Below, piece by piece: positions 26,801 to 30,849 of a stretch of DNA of 30,849 nucleotides. The stretch comes from an uncultured Treponema sp. (GTDB lineage Bacteria; Spirochaetota; Spirochaetia; Treponematales; Treponemataceae): positions 1 through 30,849 of the forward strand of contig CAMVJE010000014.1 of assembly GCA_947167745.1 (NCBI GenBank). The letters run 5' to 3'. Below the pieces are notes generated by a model. That model saw only the letters and a program-made list of their open reading frames with translations. It searched no databases and was not told the origin of the DNA. Both the position numbers and the translations under genes were made by a program. Positions within the stretch are counted from its first letter, which is position 1, and each line of letters begins with the position of its first letter.

Positions 26801-29076
26801 GCCGGAGCAGAAACAGTAACGGGAGCAAAAACATTTGCATAAGCAAAAACTGGAGCATTTGGTTTTACAACATAAGCACTGAGAAGTTCGTTATAAACGG
26901 CATTCTCATCAGGAATCCAATGAACTGAACCTGTAGCCCAGTTACTCTGCTTAGCCGGAACAGGACGGATTACACAGAAGGTAACCTTTCGGCTTCCAGA
27001 AGCAAGCTTTCCTGCCTCAGCTTTAAGAGTAAGAGTCGTAATTCGTGACGGAAGATTTGAAAGCGGAACTTCATAGTGATCATCAACAAAAGCTGCTTTT
27101 CCAGTCTGTTTGACATCTCCACCGATTTCGTCATCACCTTCAATCAAGTAGGTCACAGAAACAGATTTCTCAGCTGTCTCAACTTTGAATGCAGCAACAT
27201 TAGAAGAAGGGCCATAAGGGACGATAACATTCATACCCGGCTTGTAAGCCTCTCCATTGATACTGATAATTTCAACTGCGATTCCGTTATTGTCTGTGCC
27301 ATCTGCAATTTTTTCTGCAAGAGGAGCATCAAGCAAATCTTCATGAATATATGTCAAATCCTTGAGATTGATGATTGACTTCTTTTCTGCAATACGGCCA
27401 AAAATATCTTTTGTAGAAAGAGAAATTCTGAGCAGACCCCATGGAGCTGAATCCAAAGGAATTTTTACAGCTATGCTCTTTTCGGGAGCTTTAGTTTCGA
27501 CATCTTCAGAAAGGAAGACATCATTATTGCCTGATTCAACTTTATAACTGTATGAAACGATTCCAACACTAGATGAAGCTGAAACTTCATAAACGGGGTG
27601 TGATTCAGGATGAACCAGCATACCGTTTGTAACTTCTGATGAGCCGATTTTTGGAGTTGAGAATTTAGTTCCTTCGCCCATCGTTGTAAAGTTACTGGTA
27701 ACAGGATTGCCTTTTGTGCCATAAATATCTGTTGCATACACAGTGATTTTATGATTTCCGTAAGGAAGGTCTTCAGTTTCAATCAATGCACTGTAAACAC
27801 CTTCTGAAGCAAGCTCAACAGGCTCTGCACCATCAAGACTATATGAAACAGAAGCGATTCCATCATCGTCGCTTGCTAATCCTCTTACATAGAGCGTATT
27901 CTTTAATCCTGGAAGAACAGTTCCAGAAATCGGAGTTTCGATTGTTACAGTCGGTTTATCCAAATCCTGGTTGAGAGAAATAGATTTTTTTACAGAAACT
28001 ATATTTCCTGCAGTATCAACGGCAGTGATTGTAAAGTCAGTGCTCTTTCCACCAACATTTCGCGTATCGATTTCTTTAGACCAATACGGGTTACCTGGAA
28101 CAAGTTCAAATTCTTCTGTAGTACCGTTGAATGTACATGAAAGCGAATGAAGACCAACTTTGTCTTTTGCAAAACCGGCAACTGAGAAAACGCCATTACA
28201 GATTTCATCATCTTTTGGGGTAACGATTTTTACATCAGGCTTTGTATTATCAACAAAATAAAGGAATGATGTAACACCGATTGAACCCATTTTGTCGATT
28301 GCTTTGAACCAGAGTATTGCAGGACCATCTTTTGAAACCCGCGTATCGACTGAGACATCGAAAGTCCAGCAAGCGTTTTTCTTATCTTCTGAAAGTTTTG
28401 TCTCTTCAAAAGATGTGCCGTTATCAAGAGAATAATAGAGGGCTTTGATTCCGTTTCCATCAGTTACAGTACCTTTAAGACTGATTTTTCCAGAAACGAG
28501 TTCACCAAGAACATGATTTGTGACCTGAGTAATTGGCTGACGGCGGTCAAGATTCCATGTAACGAAAGCCTTCTTTTTGGGCTTATCCTTTGATGAAAGA
28601 CCGTTGATATCAACACCCCAAACTTCGATTGTATGAGGGCCTTCTGCAAGATTATTTGTATCAAGGTAATATGACCAGAATTCCTTACCTTCTGCGCGGA
28701 CAGGGTCTCCCCCATCAAGAACGATCCAGACTTCTGCAACACCGTCGTCATCAACACAAGTTCCGACAATGTTAAGATTGCCCGGCACACGCATATTATC
28801 GCCAGGGTTAGTAATCGTACAAATTGCATAATCTGAATCAGGATCAATGTAAAGATTGTAAGGACCAGCAATTTCTGTGTTTCCACCCTTATCCTTGGCT
28901 TCAACATAAATATTGTATTTACCTTCTTTCTTTTCGTTAATATCGAATGTTTCCTGCCAGCTATCCATATCTTCGACATCGCGATAGGTAACATCCCTCT
29001 TTCCAAATGCAGAAATTGAAAGAGTGCAGGCAAGTGCGATAAATCCAATTAGAAATTTCTTCAGACTTTTTCTCAT
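23881..29076 (-). CDS. Ig-like-array protein with C-terminal outer-membrane beta barrel (1,731 residues)
   Basis: A signal peptide (about residues 8-23, cleavage near SISA-FG) leads into roughly 14-16 Ig-like modules of about 90-110 residues, of the Big_7-like kind. Boundaries are seen near residues 77, 173, 276 (VDNTKPDVKIVTP), 372, 802, 896, 993, 1102, 1197 (IDNTPPKIDLMLP) and 1510 (VDSTKPSIKLISP). Many modules contain the recurring strand xxYSLDxGxS (YYSLDNGTSF, EYSLDGGESW, YISLDNGNSY, ELSLDNGKTF). Residues about 1559-1731 look like an eight-stranded outer-membrane barrel, with alternating aromatic strands and a terminal Phe (IRVNVF), the usual assembly signal. No lipobox and no catalytic motif are seen. 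The ATG at 29076 has AGGA 10 bases upstream. It lies upstream of the giant lipoprotein gene in the same direction and likely shares its function in the envelope. Confidence 0.85.
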   Translation of the reverse strand: MRKSLKKFLIGFIALACTLSISAFGKRDVTYRDVEDMDSWQETFDINEKKEGKYNIYVEAKDKGGNTEIAGPYNLYIDPDSDYAICTITNPGDNMRVPGNLNIVGTCVDDDGVAEVWIVLDGGDPVRAEGKEFWSYYLDTNNLAEGPHTIEVWGVDINGLSSKDKPKKKAFVTWNLDRRQPITQVTNHVLGELVSGKISLKGTVTDGNGIKALYYSLDNGTSFEETKLSEDKKNACWTFDVSVDTRVSKDGPAILWFKAIDKMGSIGVTSFLYFVDNTKPDVKIVTPKDDEICNGVFSVAGFAKDKVGLHSLSCTFNGTTEEFELVPGNPYWSKEIDTRNVGGKSTDFTITAVDTAGNIVSVKKSISLNQDLDKPTVTIETPISGTVLPGLKNTLYVRGLASDDDGIASVSYSLDGAEPVELASEGVYSALIETEDLPYGNHKITVYATDIYGTKGNPVTSNFTTMGEGTKFSTPKIGSSEVTNGMLVHPESHPVYEVSASSSVGIVSYSYKVESGNNDVFLSEDVETKAPEKSIAVKIPLDSAPWGLLRISLSTKDIFGRIAEKKSIINLKDLTYIHEDLLDAPLAEKIADGTDNNGIAVEIISINGEAYKPGMNVIVPYGPSSNVAAFKVETAEKSVSVTYLIEGDDEIGGDVKQTGKAAFVDDHYEVPLSNLPSRITTLTLKAEAGKLASGSRKVTFCVIRPVPAKQSNWATGSVHWIPDENAVYNELLSAYVVKPNAPVFAYANVFAPVTVSAPAGFTATNEGKSIYISSEKEGLYKNITFTVKDAKGKSFTSGPLTLVVDGENPALEITSPKNHQWVKTSTNLVVNASDKNGIEKVEYSLDGGESWANMRANGSQYTATLSFSSVDDGLIQVDVRATDNTGKVSVKSIAIQKDTTPPTAECILPEFEDIVNGENLIAFIAKDNGKLAKVQYIAPAKKGAAETAIDIPVASLITTHVGTKEKPIDDLMTFRFTDAVGNSTEIRQWDFIIDNESDLPIAEVHVPEENAVITRDFEFSGVIYDDDGVKKNELGEVIAGPKIFYKFDNGRYEALDQVGTSFVIPKKLTDFTDNEHSITVYALDINGVKGREFTRNFRISLEEPKGAVLTPPISETVKQTVKMTGVATDKNGIKAVYISLDNGNSYNEAIGNYGHEMTQCNWKYEFDTRVIEDGTHVVFMKVVDWYGIEGLYSSLINIDNTPPKIDLMLPLDDSKTTGMLFLSGQTMDNINLTKLYITIRSLEGKSVSSKLARTDLTPDEIITQAMDISNLDDGFYNIELTGVDAAQNITRVSRNIQLNKKAPKAKVDLLYPLNGEYVQGLFNIYGMAVSESDIQKLTLFVDGKSVAETTITESGYFKYSLDQTMIEDGQHNIRVEAYLADNSKIVSNTQYINYASVGPWITIDSFTYGDFAVERPYIIGNSGYSYDEEEVVRANAKGASKELKEALAAKTVESVELSLDNGKTFKRLSTSGKWRYRVENEDIAEGYHFLLVRAIMKNGEVAVTRCIVQVDSTKPSIKLISPGAGGHYNQKMVFSGLARDDVALKSLTLALRKGDKSSYEIPGFIQGLYFDWQFWGATLFNVGAGLTFFDDNVKLQVQWGQFTPQQRSLFSDSEMRYGGDNVIGMKLLANVYYLPFRYYLGPDWEWLSLNVAVGANFSRFNWSQSGKSQILSAGLFQLEFPRVTFSKQKMFRTIAFYTEGQLWFIPTDVQSSEDIKSLVPQISFGIRVNVF

Positions 29077-29114
29077 AATGCAATGTCCTTATACTTTCTT
29101 ACTTATAGGATATA

Positions 29115-29143
29115 ATATTAAAATAAGTAAAAAACAAATTCAA
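29115..29143 (-). promoter_or_regulatory. Candidate promoter of the Ig-barrel gene
   Basis: On the minus strand TTGAAT (29138-29143) is 17 bases from TAATAT (29115-29120), giving a leader of about 30 bases. The region is AT-rich, so other -10 choices (TATTAT a few bases on) are possible. Confidence 0.5.
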
Positions 29144-29147
29144 ATAA

Positions 29148-29179
29148 AATCATGTAAATTTTTCCATTTTTACATGATT
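29148..29179. other. Perfect 11-bp inverted repeat in the divergent region
   Basis: AATCATGTAAA (29148-29158) and TTTACATGATT (29169-29179) flank a 10-base loop. It lies just upstream of the Ig-barrel promoter and between it and the GTGCCGATAATA element. It could be an operator. It could also be an RNA hairpin with a weak TTTTATTT tail if transcription starts farther upstream. Confidence 0.55.
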
Positions 29180-29186
29180 CAATTCC

Positions 29187-29198
29187 TATTATCGGCAC
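29187..29198 (-). promoter_or_regulatory. GTGCCGATAATA element upstream of the Ig-barrel gene
   Basis: Identical on the minus strand to the 12-mer at 8191-8202. It holds the sigma-28-like core GCCGATAA without a matching -35 at the standard distance. Its location, 110 bases before the Ig-barrel start codon, suggests a second promoter or a regulator site. Confidence 0.35.
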
Positions 29199-29237
29199 AA
29201 AACTCTATTTTCTCGAATACATTTTCAAATTACGATG

Positions 29238-29243
29238 TATAAT
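29238..29243 (+). promoter_or_regulatory. Candidate -10 box of the sirtuin gene
   Basis: A perfect TATAAT lies 24 bases before the sirtuin ATG. No good -35 hexamer is present at 16-18 bases, so it may depend on an activator, or the start may lie elsewhere. Confidence 0.4.
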
Positions 29244-29267
29244 AAAATAATAAAAAGAGGAATTTCT

Positions 29268-30008
29268 ATGGACGAAAAAATTCAAGAACTTCAAAAAATG
29301 ATTGATGAATCAAAGAATATTGTATTCTTTGGAGGTGCCGGAGTCTCGACCGAAAGCGGAATCCCGGATTTCAGAAGCCAGGACGGCCTTTATCAGCAGG
29401 AATGGAAATACCCGCCCGAAACGATAATATCCCGCTCATTCTTTGACGCAAACCCAAAAGAATTCTACCGATTCTATAGAAAGAAACTGATTGTAAAGGG
29501 CGTTCAGCCGAATGTGACCCACAAAAAGCTGGCTGAGCTTGAGGCCGCCGGAAAACTGACTGCCGTTGTCACACAGAACATAGACGGCCTGCACCAGCTT
29601 GCGGGCAGCAAGGTAGTCTGGGAATTGCACGGAAGCACATTGCGCAACTACTGCATGAAGTGCGGGAAAAGCTACGACATAGACTTCATAGCGGCCAGCG
29701 AGAACCGTGAAGACAAGCTCCCCATTTGTGAGTGCGGAGGCCTGGTAAAGCCGGATGTAGTTCTCTACGAAGAAGGCCTTGATGACAAGGTAATCAACGG
29801 AGCCGTAGACGCAATCTCAAAGGCCGACATGCTGATTATCGGAGGAACTTCGCTGGTAGTCTACCCGGCGGCAGGCTTAATCCGCTATTTCAGGGGAAAG
29901 CATCTGGTGCTGATTAACAAGAGCGAGACTCAGGCGGATGCAAGCGCAGACCTGGTGATTCATGATTCACTGGGCAAGGTGTTTGGAGAGTTGAAAGTGG
30001 AAAGATGA
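29268..30008 (+). CDS. cobB: NAD-dependent protein deacylase (sirtuin)
   Basis: Removes acyl groups from protein lysines using NAD, in the cytoplasm. The 246 residues carry the full set of sirtuin motifs: GAGVSTESGIPDFRS (23-37) for NAD binding, TQNIDGLHQ (102-110), and catalytic His121 in ELHGS. A zinc site is formed by Cys129/Cys132 and Cys154/Cys156, the second pair spaced CxC. KPDVVLYEE and GTSLVVYPAAGL complete the fold. ATG 29268 is chosen because GAGG lies about eight bases upstream. The frame extends 11 codons further, but that part covers the -10 box. Its codons are richer in G and C than those of the Ig genes next door, hinting at a different history or expression level. The last codons (LKVER) and the stop are formed by a 7-bp tandem repeat that continues downstream. 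Confidence 0.95.
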   Translation: MDEKIQELQKMIDESKNIVFFGGAGVSTESGIPDFRSQDGLYQQEWKYPPETIISRSFFDANPKEFYRFYRKKLIVKGVQPNVTHKKLAELEAAGKLTAVVTQNIDGLHQLAGSKVVWELHGSTLRNYCMKCGKSYDIDFIAASENREDKLPICECGGLVKPDVVLYEEGLDDKVINGAVDAISKADMLIIGGTSLVVYPAAGLIRYFRGKHLVLINKSETQADASADLVIHDSLGKVFGELKVER

Positions 30009-30053
30009 AAGTTGAAAGTTGAAAGATGAAAGATGAAAGTGGAAAGATGAAAG
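29991..30053 (+). repeat. Nine-copy 7-bp tandem repeat (WKGAAAG)
   Basis: Nine uninterrupted heptamers of TTGAAAG, TGGAAAG or ATGAAAG. The first three lie in or overlap the sirtuin's last codons, and one ATGAAAG unit supplies its TGA stop. Immediately after, the repeat switches to TTTTCAG units. Confidence 0.95.
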
Positions 30054-30088
30054 TTTTCAGTTTTCAGTTTTCAGTTTTCCGTTTTCTC
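30054..30088 (+). repeat. 7-bp tandem repeat (TTTTCAG), three exact and two decayed copies
   Basis: Three TTTTCAG units followed by TTTTCCG and TTTTCTC. Read on the minus strand they are CTGAAAA units that encode the last residues (KLKTEN) and the stop of the four-helix-bundle protein. The junction with the previous array forms the palindrome TGAAAGTTTTCA apart from its centre. Confidence 0.9.
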
Positions 30089-30428
30089 GTAGGGTTTTTA
30101 TCGACGCTACTAGCATTGCTATTATTTCTTTCAAATCTTTATTCAGGGCTTCGACTTGATTTTCTTTTATCAAATCGGATTTTACCATGATTTCTAGCCA
30201 ATACTGTGTCTCATCGGCTTCTTTTAGAGCTATGTTCAGTTTACTGATAAAATCAGCTTTGCTCTGGGCATTTTTGCTTTCCCGGACATTTGCCCCTATA
30301 CTTGTTCCAGACCGAAGGATTTGCTTTGAAAGAACATATTCTTTCTTTTCATCACAGAGATATTTATAAAATTTTACGATTCTCACCGCAAAATCAACAG
30401 TCTTTTCCGCAATGACACTATCCTTCAT
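30057..30428 (-). CDS. Four-helix-bundle protein (S23 / 23S rRNA intervening-sequence family)
   Basis: A 123-residue, all-helical protein matching the four-helix-bundle family best known from intervening sequences in 23S rRNA genes. Features are AVRIVKFYKYL in helix 1, SKQILRSGTSIGANVRES (the most conserved motif), AQSKADFISKLNIALKEADETQYWL, and a final helix. The molecular role is not established; relatives include the Avd accessory protein of diversity-generating retroelements. There is no rRNA and no reverse transcriptase in this window. The start at 30428 has GGAG seven bases upstream. The C terminus (about NGKLKTEN) comes from a 7-bp repeat. Similar arrays lie on both sides of the gene in the same orientation, so gene plus repeats look like an inserted cassette between the sirtuin and methyltransferase genes. 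Confidence 0.88.
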   Translation of the reverse strand: MKDSVIAEKTVDFAVRIVKFYKYLCDEKKEYVLSKQILRSGTSIGANVRESKNAQSKADFISKLNIALKEADETQYWLEIMVKSDLIKENQVEALNKDLKEIIAMLVASIKTLRENGKLKTEN

Positions 30429-30441
30429 TTTTTCTCTCCAT

Positions 30442-30476
30442 TTTTCAGCTTTTACTTTTTAGTTTTCAGCTTTCAA
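30442..30476 (+). repeat. Five-unit 7-bp repeat array on the right of the four-helix-bundle gene
   Basis: Units read TTTTCAG, CTTTTAC, TTTTTAG, TTTTCAG and CTTTCAA without gaps. They are the same family and orientation as the array at 30054-30088. The array holds the TAA stop of the methyltransferase gene and ends just before the ribosome-binding site of the four-helix-bundle gene. Confidence 0.8.
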
Positions 30477-30848
30477 CTGATTCGCAAGCGTTTGAGATAA
30501 ACCTAACTCTGTCATTAATTGATTTTTAAAGCCATTTTTTTCCTTTCCTGTTCGCACTGCGCGAATCAAAAGATTTTTGGGTGTGGCACTTTCCTCGATG
30601 AATTCAAGGATTTGCACTTTGTAGCCTTTTTGTTCAAGGAGGTCGGCTCGGATTGCGTCGGTGGCAAGGGCGGCGAAGCGCTCTTTTATGAGTCCGTATT
30701 TTACGAGAGGGGCGAAGGGTGAATCTTCGCCAAGGGATTTTGCGGACAGCTGGCTGTTGATTTCGTGCTGGCAGCAGGGAACGGAGAGGATTGTCTTGGC
30801 TTTCTGGCGGATTGCGTAATCAAGGGCGTAGTCGGTGGCGGTGTCGCA
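30459..30848 (-). CDS. SAM-dependent methyltransferase, C-terminal part (METTL25/PF13679-like)
   Basis: The minus-strand frame is open to the right edge of the window and has no start codon here. It gives 129 C-terminal residues. It begins CDTATDYALDYAI and continues with ILSVPCCQHEINSQL, VKYGLIKERFAALATDAIRA, GYKVQILEFI and TPKNLLIRAV. These are the conserved second half of a Rossmann methyltransferase family in which SVPCCQHE is characteristic; the probable substrate is RNA, but this is not proven. Codons are GC-rich except for the last 30, which become AT-rich as the frame enters the heptad repeat. The final residues (QLKAEN) and the stop are repeat-encoded. The gene lies upstream of the four-helix-bundle gene on the same strand, with 30 bp between them. 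Confidence 0.82.
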   Translation of the reverse strand, partial: CDTATDYALDYAIRQKAKTILSVPCCQHEINSQLSAKSLGEDSPFAPLVKYGLIKERFAALATDAIRADLLEQKGYKVQILEFIEESATPKNLLIRAVRTGKEKNGFKNQLMTELGLSQTLANQLKAEN

Positions 30849-30849
30849 G

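Noticed and set aside
29991..30088. CRISPR array
   Set aside because: Repeats are 7 bp, contiguous, and have no spacers; they are simple tandem repeats.
30057..30428. Diversity-generating retroelement accessory gene (avd)
   Set aside because: The protein family is related, but there is no reverse transcriptase, template repeat or variable C-type lectin target in the window.

Overview
The window reads as chromosomal DNA of a spirochaete, most likely a Treponema or close relative. This rests on moderate-to-low GC content, long surface or outer-membrane proteins with arrays of bacterial Ig-like modules, small beta-barrel proteins with N-terminal signal peptides, a lipoprotein with a DUF4015-type glycosidase domain, and the mix of housekeeping genes. 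It is an assignment from gene content, not from a marker-gene comparison. I saw no phage, transposase, rRNA or CRISPR array.

Layout. (a) 1-2200, plus strand: the 3' part of gltX, an HD-domain hydrolase and a DUF456 membrane protein form a tight operon that ends at an intrinsic terminator. (b) 2250-8200, minus strand: a CAT-anticodon tRNA (probably tRNA-Ile2) with its own promoter and terminator, a cytoplasmic SGNH esterase, glmS, and a two-gene operon of an outer-membrane barrel protein overlapping a membrane protein with a degenerate HD-GYP domain. (c) 8255-12175, minus: mnmE and a large DUF4015 lipoprotein, separated by a perfect 15-bp hairpin. (d) 12257-13477, plus: a membrane-anchored binding-protein-like gene with a promoter placed so that its mRNA should be leaderless. 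(e) 13515-14930, minus: manC (GDP-mannose synthesis). (f) 15032-29076, minus: the centrepiece, two giant adjacent genes. The first transcribed encodes a 1,731-residue protein with a long Ig-like array ending in a short C-terminal beta barrel. The second encodes a 2,887-residue lipoprotein with a similar Ig-like array, an IPT/TIG-like domain and a large C-terminal beta-rich region. Each gene has its own strong terminator. (g) 29268-30848: a sirtuin (plus), then a four-helix-bundle (S23-type) gene and the 3' part of a methyltransferase gene (both minus). Arrays of 7-bp repeats supply the last codons of all three.

How it fits together. glmS and manC feed amino-sugar and mannose precursors to the envelope. 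The DUF4015 lipoprotein, the barrel proteins and the two Ig-array giants are envelope proteins. The most interesting candidate system is the Ig-array barrel protein plus Ig-array lipoprotein pair, which may be a structural or adhesive envelope assembly. The heptad-repeat cassette around the four-helix-bundle gene is the clearest sign of genome plasticity. All functional links are inferences from sequence read by eye.
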